A DNA stretch of 7,587 nt. It comes from Aliishimia sp045106335 (GTDB lineage: Bacteria; Pseudomonadota; Alphaproteobacteria; Rhodobacterales; Rhodobacteraceae). Made by a program: the position numbers and the translations under genes. Under the pieces are notes generated by a model, which was not told the DNA's origin, made no database searches, and worked only from the letters and a program-made list of their open reading frames with translations. Shown here in pieces: positions 1 to 7,068 of this stretch. The stretch lies in NCBI GenBank assembly GCA_045106335.1, contig JBGCEM010000162.1, forward strand, positions 1 to 7,587, given 5' to 3'. Each line of letters starts with the position of its first letter. Positions within the stretch are counted from its first letter, which is position 1.

Positions 1-1
1 A

Positions 2-46
2 TTCGCACAGTACGTCTGCTCCGACTTTCGCTTGTAGAGGGTCCAT
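2..46 (-). CDS. Possible start of a minus-strand gene running off the left edge
   Basis: An ATG at 44-46 is preceded by AGGAA with an 8-base spacing, a good Shine-Dalgarno arrangement. The frame stays open to the window edge (MDPLQAKVGADVLCE). It has the same orientation as all firm genes here and would have the inverted repeat at 82-108 in its upstream region. Only 15 codons are visible, so no function can be given. It conflicts with the plus-strand frame at 3-164; at most one is likely to be real. Confidence 0.3.
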   Translation of the reverse strand, partial: MDPLQAKVGADVLCE

Positions 47-164
47 TCGATTTCTTCCTGTTACCAATGACAATCAAGATGATATTGGCAGAAAGCCCGT
101 GCCAATATTGTCATCCGAAGTGACCACACGCGTGGAATTGCATCCAAAGAAAGTGGTCGTCTAA
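3..164 (+). CDS. Possible C-terminal end of a plus-strand gene entering from the left edge
   Basis: A frame open from the left edge ends at TAA 162-164. The last part (TNDNQDDIGRKPVPI, then VELHPKKVVV) reads like an ordinary soluble-protein C terminus. The T-tailed hairpin at 270-291 would be a suitable terminator for it. Third-position GC is not higher than in the competing plus-strand frame that ends at 123, so codon use does not decide. The alternative is the minus-strand start at 46. No family is recognised. Confidence 0.25.
   Translation, partial: SHSTSAPTFACRGSIRFLPVTNDNQDDIGRKPVPILSSEVTTRVELHPKKVVV
82..108. repeat. Perfect 9-bp inverted repeat, operator-like
   Basis: ATATTGGCA and TGCCAATAT are exact reverse complements with a 9-base spacer (GAAAGCCCG). 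Beyond the stem, ATG and CAT can pair again across a 3-base bulge. No T-run follows on either strand, so a terminator is unlikely. It could be a dimer-binding operator or a stem-loop in a leader RNA. It lies 36 bases upstream of a possible minus-strand start at position 46. Confidence 0.45.
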
Positions 165-387
165 GAAAGTCGCTTAGCCAAATGACTGAGTCTTTTGCCT
201 GGGACTGCTCGCCGCATCATGTATGGACGGCCGTTTTCCACGCGCCATAGCAGCATCAGAGTCTTAGCTGGTGCGAGAAAACGCACTTTTTATGCTTCGG
301 CGATTGCGTCTATCTCTAGCATCCATACCCAAAAGAGCACTTCAACTCCCATCTTACGGCACTTTGCGATGCACCCGGCTTGCTGTT
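165..387. other. Intergenic region after the helicase gene
   Basis: Lower-GC DNA between the helicase stop and the left-edge frames. Apart from the hairpin at 270-291 nothing is supported. A 22-codon plus-strand frame at 181-249 and the front of the frame at 195-401 lack ribosome-binding sites and recognisable products. No clear terminator for the minus-strand helicase transcript was found here. Confidence 0.5.
270..291 (+). terminator. Short hairpin followed by T5, possible plus-strand terminator
   Basis: GTGCG and CGCAC form a 5-bp stem around the loop AGAAAA, followed directly by TTTTT. This has the layout of a small intrinsic terminator for plus-strand transcription. It would serve a gene ending near position 164, if that gene is real. 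The stem is short, so efficiency is doubtful. On the minus strand the run would precede the stem, so it does not terminate the helicase transcript. Confidence 0.4.
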
Positions 388-3300
388 TCAGCCCCCTTTG
401 ACCTCTTCGAAGACAAGCTCAGGCACAACGACCTCCCAATTGGCGTGTCTCAGCATGTGGTGAAAACGCTCATCAGAATCCTCTTTGCGCCAACGTATGA
501 TGGCAGCAATTTCGCCTTTGACGCATTTTGTCCTGTCCGGCGGCGCAAACGCTTTCGACATCCGCCCAAGCGCTCGCCCCTGAGCATCCTCAATCTGCCA
601 GCGATCACCGGCCTTAGAGAGTCTTACTGGCGCGCCGACCTGTGCTTCGGCGATCGCTTTATGAACAGGGTGCCGATCACCTTGCCGTCCTGCGAATGAC
701 AGGTCGACCATCTTCATTTCGGGCGATTGAAAGAACCGGCGTGGGCCGGGGACTGTCGCCAAGTCGGGCACCACGTGCCGCGTGATAACGGCAGATGACC
801 CTGTGGGAAGGTATTCGTGATTGTCGTTGCTCATGACGATCAAATTTCGCCTCGCACGTGTCATGGCAACGTAGAACAACCGCCGCGGCGCATCTTGATC
901 TTCGTTTTGCGACGGGCGTTCCCAACCACCATCCATGATCACGACATCGTCGAACTCGAGGCCTTTCGCGCGATGCGCCGTTAACAATTTGAGGCCGCGC
1001 TGCTCGCCCCATGAATCCTTCGACCATTCCGCAAACCATTCGATGACGTCCGAGATAACAAGCGTTTTGCCATCTACTTCGCGCGCAAGCTGGCCAAGTC
1101 CCTCGCCAATCCGGTCAGTCCAGCGGCTTGGCAGAATGGCATTCAGAGTTTCAGTCAGGTCAACCAAGCTGATCATGGCCCCATTCATATTGCGCAGGCC
1201 GCCGATAAACTGCTGCATCTCACGGGTGCGCCATACACTTGGCAAGTTCTCGTTTGCCATTTCGACGGGGATGCCCTGTGCTTCGGCGAAATCGCGAACC
1301 GGCAAGAGTTTGCGCCAATCACGAGATATGATTGCTGCCCGCTTCCAACTCCAGTCCGGGATTAGTTTTGACAAACGGATCATCTCGTTGACCGCGGCAA
1401 GGGCCTGGGCATCATTCCCAGCCGGACAGCCCAAGATTTGAACCCGTCCCTGCGCAACCGGATCAAGGCGTTCCATAACACCCCCAGTCGGATCTTTTTG
1501 CCGTGATGGGTCAACCCCAATCCCATGCCCTGTTTTCATGCGCTGCTGACTGTCTTCAATTACGGCGTTTGCGGCGCCGATAATGTTTTTGGTTGAGCGA
1601 TAATTGTCGGTCAAAAAGACTGGCTTGGCAGAATAATCCTGTTCGAATTGCCGAATGTGGCGTACCGATGCACCGGCAAACGCATAGATGTTCTGGTCGT
1701 CGTCACCGACTGCGAACAGGCTGATCCGCTGATCAGGATCGTCGATGCTGCGGCCAGCCACCGCAGCGATCAAGGCGTATTCTTCCGGCCCAACGTCCTG
1801 ATATTCGTCCACGAGTATCCAGCGAAACCCTTGGATCAGGGTCTCTCGCAAGGCTTCGGCCTCGGCTCTGTCCAGCCCATCGCCGCGCAAAAGACGCGCG
1901 GCATCGGTCAGTAGTGTTTTGAAATCGGGCTCATCCGCCGATGCGCGTCCGGCAAAGCTTGCACCGACCAACCGCATCGCCAAGGCGTGAATGGTCAAGA
2001 CTGTTACGAAGCGCGCCTCTTCGCCTACCAGTCGACGCAATCGTTCCCGGATCTCGGCCGCGGCGTGACGATTGTAGGCAAGTACGAGAATACCGTTTGG
2101 ATCTTCGCGCTTGATCCTGACCAAATAGGCGACACGGTGGACCAACACACGTGTTTTACCCGAACCCGGCCCCGCAAGCACAAGCACATTGGTCCGTTCG
2201 CGATCGTCACGCACGATCTGCGCTTGTGTTGCATTGCCCAGGTTATCAACGATTTCAGTATAAGATGCAGGCGTTGCCTGCCGTCTAAACTCCGACATTC
2301 TTCCCGGCATCCAAACTTTCAAAAAGTCCGGCTGCTCCATCTCAAAATAGTCATGCACAAGCCGCTGGGACTGCTCGATATCTTCTATGCCCTTGGACGC
2401 ATAAGCCGCCATCACGTGAGTTTGGACGGTCTGTTCGCTGTAGTGGTCTTCGAGCGGCGCAAAATGCTGGGTGGTGAAGCCGCCACCTTTGGGATTGATG
2501 TGCAAGGTCATGGCCGAACGGAATACGGACAATCCTTTTCCCAGAGTTACGACCTGCTGTTCGTGCAGCCACAAAAGTGCGCGATCCATAAGCTTTGATG
2601 GGTCATTGACGGACGCGCGCAACAGCGCGTCGCTGCTGACCGCAGCAAGAAGGTCGCCAAGCGTGGTTTCGACAGAAATGTCCTTTCCTTTCAGTCCTGC
2701 CGGAACCTTCACGATCAAGTAAGCAACCAACTGCTCTGCGGCCTGCCTGCGAAGCTGAGCGGTCTGTTCGATGACCGCCCATGATCGTTGCATCCGCACC
2801 ACTATACTACCTTTAGAGACCTTGCGCAGACCGATGTTGCCTTTTCCGCCGTCCATATCGCGACCATCCTGCGCGATCCCACGGAGCAACCCCTCAACGA
2901 TATCCGGCCGCACTGACGCGTGTCCCAACTCTCGCAGGGCCTGCGCCACCGAGGCCAGATGGCAGGGCCATGCCTCGTCAATTTCCGTGTCTGGTGCCTG
3001 TTCTCTGAGGATCGAAATCAGGTTTGCCTCCAACTTAGACGCCGCTTCGAACCGTTTCGGCGAGGCATTTTCAATACGCGCATGCACGAAGATGGTGATG
3101 TTTGTATCATCTTTTGCAATCCCAAAGGCTTCGAGGTCGGCCAAGGCTTTGCGGACGCCTGACACCGTCAGGCCACTCACCCCGCACAGCTCGTCGGTGG
3201 TGATCCCTACTTCTTGCGGCGCGTTGATGATATGTTGCACGATTGCGGCAAGGTCCTTGCGCCGACGTTCGGTAATCTCGGCAGATGCAAGGATTTCGTG

Positions 3301-5604
3301 GACCTCTTGCATGCTCCGGACCCGCAACGAGGCAGGAAACACCTGCACCCGGTTTTCTTCGCGGTTCAGAAGGCGTGCTTCTTCCAGCCAGGCCACAGCT
3401 GTCTTTACCCGCGTATCGTCGGTATTGCTGTCCCGCTGGAAATCTCGTTCTTTCTCCTCGTGAACGATCTCACCAGGGGTGGCGACAATTTCTCCATCCT
3501 TTCCGGTCCGAGTGTCTAGGCGCCGAAGCGCTTTCAGGATCGCACCGATTTCATGCTGCGCCAGCCGAGACCGCGCGCTGAGGCTGAACTGACGATCGAC
3601 GTCTTCGGTATTGAACAAAAGTACGCAGTGCGCAGGTTCACAGTCCCGTCCGGCACGCCCCGCCTCTTGTAAATAATTTTCCAGCGACCCCGGCACATCC
3701 CCGTGGATCACCAGACGGACGTCGGGCTTGTCGACTCCCATCCCAAAGGCATTGGTCGCCGCGATAACGCGCAGATTTCCCACACGAAAATCTTCTTGGA
3801 TCTCACGCTTGTCATCGGCACTAAGGCCTGCATGATACCGCTCGGCGGCAATGCCCTGATGTTTCAAAAACTCTGCCACACGCTCGGTGGCGCTTCGGGT
3901 CGCACAATAAACGACTGCCCCTGAGACTCCTTCGCGGGGGAGGTGGGTCTCGATCGTATCGAGAATATCACCCAACTTAGTTGCCCGCTGCGTTGGCAGC
4001 ACCTGAAAGCTCAGGTTTGATCGCGACGCGCCGCCGTCAATCAGCTTTAACTCAGCGCCCAACCGTTCTTGGAAATGACTACGGATATCTTGCACGACGT
4101 CGGGCTTTGCCGTTGCGGTCAAACAAAGCACCGGGGCCGGTGCGTCGCCGGAACTTTCTTTAATAAACCGCGAAACGTAGCGGTAGTCGGGCCGGAAATC
4201 GTGCCCCCATTTGGACACGCAGTGTGCCTCGTCCAGCACCCACTGCCCCACCTCACGCTGCGCCAAGACTGAGCGAACTGTTGTGCTGCGCAGTTGTTCG
4301 GGCGAAATCAATAAGATCGCAGCATCCCCAAGCCGAACCTTGTCGAGCGCATCCTGACGCTCGGGCAATGACAATAGCCCATTAATCGTAACGGCCGATG
4401 AAATTCCAGCGCGCACCAAACCTTGAACCTGGTCCGCCATGAGCGCGACAAGTGGCGATATGACAACCGTCAAGGCCCCGGTCTTGTCATACCGGGACAA
4501 CGCAGGGATCTGGTAACAAATCGATTTGCCCGTGCCCGTTGGCAGAATGCCCAGCAAATGGTCGCCATCCATCGCCGTGGCCACGATCTTTTCTTGCAGC
4601 GGGCGTCCGTCTTCGTCGACGGGTTCTGGTCGGAAACTCGGAAAGCCGAACCAGCGTTTGAGCGCACGAGTCGGATTGTTATGCTCGGCGCAGTAGCCAC
4701 AATGCGGATCACGACAATTCGAGTCCCTTAATTCTTTGACGAGCCGTGCTGCATCACGGAACTGGGCGCGCACCCATGGCGGCATAACAGAGTCCCCACC
4801 AGAAACTGAAATCCAAGCAAGAGCATAGGCCATCGGCCAACCCAACGCCGTATCCGAGAGCCGTTCGAGCACAGCCGCCACCTGCCCACTGCAAGCTGAA
4901 TCCTTAAGCAACGCTCCAATAGCCGCGTGCGCTTTGGCTTCTGTCGGGATCGACGCCCCACGTACATCGCTAAAAAGTCGACCAAACCCGTCGCTGCCTG
5001 GCCCTCGGCAGCAAAGCCAGTGATAGGCCAGCATCAGTTCTGGCGACGACAAGTTCAGCGATGCGAAGGCCTCAATCTGATTACACAGGACCTTAAACAC
5101 AAGGCGCGCGTCAAACTCGGGATCGTTGACATGACCGCTTTGAAGCCGCCCATCGTGGTAGTGTTTGACGAGATGGTGATAGGGATTGCGCGGAAAAGCC
5201 AAGGGGTTCAGCCACAGCGTGTCAATCGGCCCGTCCGCGAGAGCGGCAAACCGTGGCGACACCGCCATGAGATGCGGCAAATCGTGGAGCAGAATGTTGT
5301 GCCCGATCACATACTCAAATCGCGTGCAAAATAGGTCAAGTTTTTCAAGCGCAGCCCTCGTATCACCTTTCCGATGCACCAATCCCACTCCGTCACCTTC
5401 CGGTACGGCAGCAAAGGCGAAAATCCGTGCTTTCTTGGGATCGACCTCCAAATCAATCGACAGACAGCGCGACAAGATATCGGATTGATCTCGCGGCTTT
5501 GTATGACCGCTATTCTCCGGCGGATCAGCCTTTGGCACTTCAGGCTGCTTTGATTGGCTACGGCCAAGGGCTTTGGATATGCCTCGGGAAATTATGTTTT
5601 TCAT
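388..5604 (-). CDS. Exonuclease-RecQ-UvrD triple-fusion DNA helicase (1738 aa)
   Basis: Probable DNA-processing enzyme joining a 3'-5' exonuclease-like domain and two helicases. Residues ~46-180 look like a DEDD nuclease: SIDLEV (D51, E53), GHNILLHDLPHL (N103, D108) and NDPEFDARL (D165 probable fourth acid). C297/C302/C305/H308 form a possible zinc site. Residues ~315-665 are a RecQ core: FGFPSFRP, Walker A LPTGTGKS (K360), DEAH (458-461) followed by a RecQ-type aromatic loop, LTATAK (495-500), TNAFGMGVDKPDV (617-629) and QEAGRAGR (646-653). Residues ~670-1110 hold winged-helix-like segments but no clustered cysteines. Residues ~1116-1592 are a UvrD/Rep core: AGPGSGKT (K1150), VDEYQD (1265-1270), VGDDDQNIYAF (1299-1309), NYRS (1334-1337), TAHRAKGLEF (1542-1551), LFYVAMTRAR (1576-1585). 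Residues 1593-1738 are unassigned. All motor motifs are intact, so the gene appears functional. The ATG at 5604 has no clear Shine-Dalgarno; it lies 9 bases after the stop of a possible upstream frame, so coupling is conceivable. No other ATG precedes the exonuclease motif. Biological role is inferred only. Confidence 0.95.
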   Translation of the reverse strand: MKNIISRGISKALGRSQSKQPEVPKADPPENSGHTKPRDQSDILSRCLSIDLEVDPKKARIFAFAAVPEGDGVGLVHRKGDTRAALEKLDLFCTRFEYVIGHNILLHDLPHLMAVSPRFAALADGPIDTLWLNPLAFPRNPYHHLVKHYHDGRLQSGHVNDPEFDARLVFKVLCNQIEAFASLNLSSPELMLAYHWLCCRGPGSDGFGRLFSDVRGASIPTEAKAHAAIGALLKDSACSGQVAAVLERLSDTALGWPMAYALAWISVSGGDSVMPPWVRAQFRDAARLVKELRDSNCRDPHCGYCAEHNNPTRALKRWFGFPSFRPEPVDEDGRPLQEKIVATAMDGDHLLGILPTGTGKSICYQIPALSRYDKTGALTVVISPLVALMADQVQGLVRAGISSAVTINGLLSLPERQDALDKVRLGDAAILLISPEQLRSTTVRSVLAQREVGQWVLDEAHCVSKWGHDFRPDYRYVSRFIKESSGDAPAPVLCLTATAKPDVVQDIRSHFQERLGAELKLIDGGASRSNLSFQVLPTQRATKLGDILDTIETHLPREGVSGAVVYCATRSATERVAEFLKHQGIAAERYHAGLSADDKREIQEDFRVGNLRVIAATNAFGMGVDKPDVRLVIHGDVPGSLENYLQEAGRAGRDCEPAHCVLLFNTEDVDRQFSLSARSRLAQHEIGAILKALRRLDTRTGKDGEIVATPGEIVHEEKERDFQRDSNTDDTRVKTAVAWLEEARLLNREENRVQVFPASLRVRSMQEVHEILASAEITERRRKDLAAIVQHIINAPQEVGITTDELCGVSGLTVSGVRKALADLEAFGIAKDDTNITIFVHARIENASPKRFEAASKLEANLISILREQAPDTEIDEAWPCHLASVAQALRELGHASVRPDIVEGLLRGIAQDGRDMDGGKGNIGLRKVSKGSIVVRMQRSWAVIEQTAQLRRQAAEQLVAYLIVKVPAGLKGKDISVETTLGDLLAAVSSDALLRASVNDPSKLMDRALLWLHEQQVVTLGKGLSVFRSAMTLHINPKGGGFTTQHFAPLEDHYSEQTVQTHVMAAYASKGIEDIEQSQRLVHDYFEMEQPDFLKVWMPGRMSEFRRQATPASYTEIVDNLGNATQAQIVRDDRERTNVLVLAGPGSGKTRVLVHRVAYLVRIKREDPNGILVLAYNRHAAAEIRERLRRLVGEEARFVTVLTIHALAMRLVGASFAGRASADEPDFKTLLTDAARLLRGDGLDRAEAEALRETLIQGFRWILVDEYQDVGPEEYALIAAVAGRSIDDPDQRISLFAVGDDDQNIYAFAGASVRHIRQFEQDYSAKPVFLTDNYRSTKNIIGAANAVIEDSQQRMKTGHGIGVDPSRQKDPTGGVMERLDPVAQGRVQILGCPAGNDAQALAAVNEMIRLSKLIPDWSWKRAAIISRDWRKLLPVRDFAEAQGIPVEMANENLPSVWRTREMQQFIGGLRNMNGAMISLVDLTETLNAILPSRWTDRIGEGLGQLAREVDGKTLVISDVIEWFAEWSKDSWGEQRGLKLLTAHRAKGLEFDDVVIMDGGWERPSQNEDQDAPRRLFYVAMTRARRNLIVMSNDNHEYLPTGSSAVITRHVVPDLATVPGPRRFFQSPEMKMVDLSFAGRQGDRHPVHKAIAEAQVGAPVRLSKAGDRWQIEDAQGRALGRMSKAFAPPDRTKCVKGEIAAIIRWRKEDSDERFHHMLRHANWEVVVPELVFEEVKGG

Positions 5605-5613
5605 ACGGTTAGG

Positions 5614-5874
5614 TTAGCATTTATTCCCAAGTGGCAGGGCTTTCGGTAGGCTTTTGACCAAAATATTCTCCCGATACCATTCCAGATTTGCTGAATGGGG
5701 CCAATCTCTATGTTCTTCGGGCTTCCAAATCTTTCCGTCTGGACGCAATAGCCGATCGACGACATCGCCCGGGACCTTGTTATGAGACACAAGGATTGTC
5801 TCATCGTCCACTCCTCTGTGGCTACGATCAGCAACAAACCGTCTCTTAGCAAATGCCGCTATTTGGACCCACAA
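5614..5874 (-). CDS. Possible small gene or 3' gene remnant just upstream of the helicase (86 codons)
   Basis: An open frame ends with TAA at 5614-5616, 9 bases before the helicase ATG. Its composition looks more protein-like than the overlapping frames: charged and aromatic residues are spread evenly (for example LLRPDGKIWKPEEHRDWP and NLEWYRENILVKSLP). The start is unconvincing: the only early candidate is TTG at 5874 without a Shine-Dalgarno, there is no in-frame ATG, and the frame is closed by TGA at 5884-5886. It could be the 3' end of a gene whose front was lost, a small gene with an unusual start, or chance. If real, it would be the natural partner of the helicase, whose own start lacks a ribosome-binding site. 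No family is recognised. Confidence 0.3.
   Translation of the reverse strand: MWVQIAAFAKRRFVADRSHRGVDDETILVSHNKVPGDVVDRLLRPDGKIWKPEEHRDWPHSANLEWYRENILVKSLPKALPLGNKC
5782..5804. repeat. Perfect 8-bp inverted repeat, operator-like
   Basis: ATGAGACA and TGTCTCAT are exact reverse complements separated by 7 bases. The element lies about 180 bases upstream of the helicase start and inside the uncertain 86-codon frame. Its size and symmetry fit a binding site for a dimeric repressor, or a short RNA hairpin. There is no T-run after either arm, so it is not a typical terminator. Chance is possible at this length. Confidence 0.4.
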
Positions 5875-5883
5875 GCGCTGATG

Positions 5884-6061
5884 TCAGACACGTGCCGATA
5901 ATGAGTCTACTGATCTCAAACAAGTTGGCAATGCTTCCGGGCGTCATGGTCAGAACCGGAGCAGGTGAACTGATCGCGCTTGGCCCAAACCGCCCCGCCC
6001 TGTTCGCAATAGGACAATCACCTGATCGGCCAGCCCGAGCGTCGATCAAGCCAAGTAAGAT
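5884..6061. other. Stretch without a supported gene
   Basis: Together with the flanks this belongs to the 495-base gap between the beta-barrel and helicase genes. Frames on both strands are open here (minus 5846-6082 and plus 5853-6176), but neither has a Shine-Dalgarno or a recognisable product. The minus frame has the Ser/Pro/Ala-rich look of a shadow frame, and the plus frame runs into the end of the beta-barrel gene. It may be degraded coding DNA, but nothing can be named. Confidence 0.4.
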
Positions 6062-6091
6062 GCCGCGCCAATCACGATACATTCGCGCGGC
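6062..6091 (-). terminator. Possible terminator after the outer-membrane gene
   Basis: GCCGCGC and GCGCGGC form a perfect 7-bp GC-only stem around a 16-base loop, beginning 8 bases after the TAG stop of the beta-barrel gene. On the minus strand the following bases (ATCTTACTTGG) are only moderately T-rich and the loop is long, so intrinsic termination would be weak. Its position right after the last gene of the set is the main support. Confidence 0.35.
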
Positions 6092-6099
6092 GTTTATAG

Positions 6100-7065
6100 C
6101 TAAAATGCGAACCCAAGCCCGACTGTCACCTTGTCGATCTCGGCGGCGCTGGTGGATTGCCCTTTTTGGTAATTGATCACCAACGACGCCGCGCCATCAT
6201 CCGTCAGCGCCCAGTTCGCGGTCGCATCCAACAAAGAAAGATCGTCGTGCTGGCCGGTCAGATCATACATTTGCGTATACTTCAGGCCGAATGACAGCCG
6301 CGACAACGGGTTCTTGGCCTCTTTGGAAACAGACCCGAAACCGGCAGTGACATCAATCTTGACCCCTGCAAACAGGCGGTCCGCCTCGCCTTCGAAATGG
6401 GTCAGGCCCGCCGCTTCGAACACTTTTTGCCCCTCTATCGCCAAACTAGGCGTCGCTTGGATCTGGAAACCGGTGCGCGGCCCGATATGGCCGAAATCGG
6501 CAGTGATCGGGGTATAGGCGGCGTCAACGGTCAAAACCGACAGGTCAAAATCGCTGTCGGTCAGCCACCCGATGCCACCCGTGACAAAGTGGTTGTTGAT
6601 CCGCGCACCAACATCGGAATTCGTAAAGAGCGCGGCCATGCGGGTTTCGACGCCGATCGTGTCGGTCATTTGGACGCCATTCACCGATGACTGGTCAAGC
6701 GTGACGCCCGCGGCGTATTTGATGATTTTCAGGCGGCTGCCATCGTCCACATCGCGCCCGAACTCATAGAACAACGCCCCTTTCAAATGGGTCGACGTTT
6801 CATCCGTCAGCGCATCATGTTCATACGACAACACAAACGGCGATGCGATCCGGTTTGCTTTCAATTCCGCATCGGTTTCGGCAAATCCGCCGATTGTTGT
6901 GGGAATATCTAGCGCGCCACGCAACCGCCACGCCCCCTGCCATTTCGTATTCAAATCCGGCAAGGGGAACACGGCGGGGTCGGTATCAGCGGTCTGCGAA
7001 TTCACGGGTGAAACCGACATCGCAAAGGCACCCAAGACCGTGACTATTTTCAATGATTTCAACAT
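6100..7065 (-). CDS. Exported beta-rich protein, probable outer-membrane beta-barrel (321 aa)
   Basis: The protein begins with a typical Sec signal peptide: MLKSLK, a hydrophobic stretch to about residue 19, and a likely cleavage site after VNS (residue 23). The mature part is rich in alternating polar and hydrophobic stretches with short Gly/Asp-rich turns, and shows no helical membrane segment. It ends in VGLGFAF, and a C-terminal aromatic residue is the usual recognition signal for beta-barrel insertion into the outer membrane. No enzyme motif was seen and no named family is recognised. The ATG at 7065 is well supported: GAGG lies 8 bases upstream, inside the end of the ACP-like gene, whose stop is separated from this start by only 3 bases. 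Co-transcription and probably translational coupling follow. The likely job is an envelope protein or porin-like barrel made with the small proteins upstream. A periplasmic beta-rich protein is the main alternative. Confidence 0.85.
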   Translation of the reverse strand: MLKSLKIVTVLGAFAMSVSPVNSQTADTDPAVFPLPDLNTKWQGAWRLRGALDIPTTIGGFAETDAELKANRIASPFVLSYEHDALTDETSTHLKGALFYEFGRDVDDGSRLKIIKYAAGVTLDQSSVNGVQMTDTIGVETRMAALFTNSDVGARINNHFVTGGIGWLTDSDFDLSVLTVDAAYTPITADFGHIGPRTGFQIQATPSLAIEGQKVFEAAGLTHFEGEADRLFAGVKIDVTAGFGSVSKEAKNPLSRLSFGLKYTQMYDLTGQHDDLSLLDATANWALTDDGAASLVINYQKGQSTSAAEIDKVTVGLGFAF

Positions 7066-7068
7066 GTT

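Noticed and set aside
181..249. 22-codon plus-strand frame
   Set aside because: No ribosome-binding site, too short to judge.
271..699. 142-codon plus-strand frame spanning the helicase stop
   Set aside because: Mostly antisense to the helicase C-terminal domain, and its front overlaps the hairpin at 270-291; no recognisable product.
677..1039. 120-codon minus-strand frame overlapping the helicase 3' end
   Set aside because: Out of frame with intact UvrD motifs V and VI, Arg-rich shadow composition.
935..1441. 168-codon plus-strand frame
   Set aside because: Antisense to the UvrD core; no domain pattern.
1987..2598. 203-codon plus-strand frame inside the helicase gene
   Set aside because: It lies wholly antisense to the helicase coding sequence, has no recognisable product and no ribosome-binding site of note.
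2771..3463. 230-codon plus-strand frame
   Set aside because: Ser/Arg-rich composition is typical of a shadow frame opposite a GC-rich gene; the opposite strand is the linker of the fusion helicase.
5601..5852. 83-codon minus-strand frame overlapping the helicase start
   Set aside because: Less protein-like than the alternative frame in the same stretch and overlaps the helicase ATG.
5850..5865. 5-bp inverted repeat CAAAT / ATTTG
   Set aside because: Too short to stand out from chance.
5846..6082. 78-codon minus-strand frame between the beta-barrel and helicase genes
   Set aside because: No Shine-Dalgarno, starts inside the putative terminator stem, composition rich in Ser/Pro/Ala/Ile like a shadow frame, no family recognised. 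A decayed transposase was considered, but no motif supports it.
5853..6176. 107-codon plus-strand frame
   Set aside because: Runs antisense into the 3' end of the well-supported beta-barrel gene and shows no motif.
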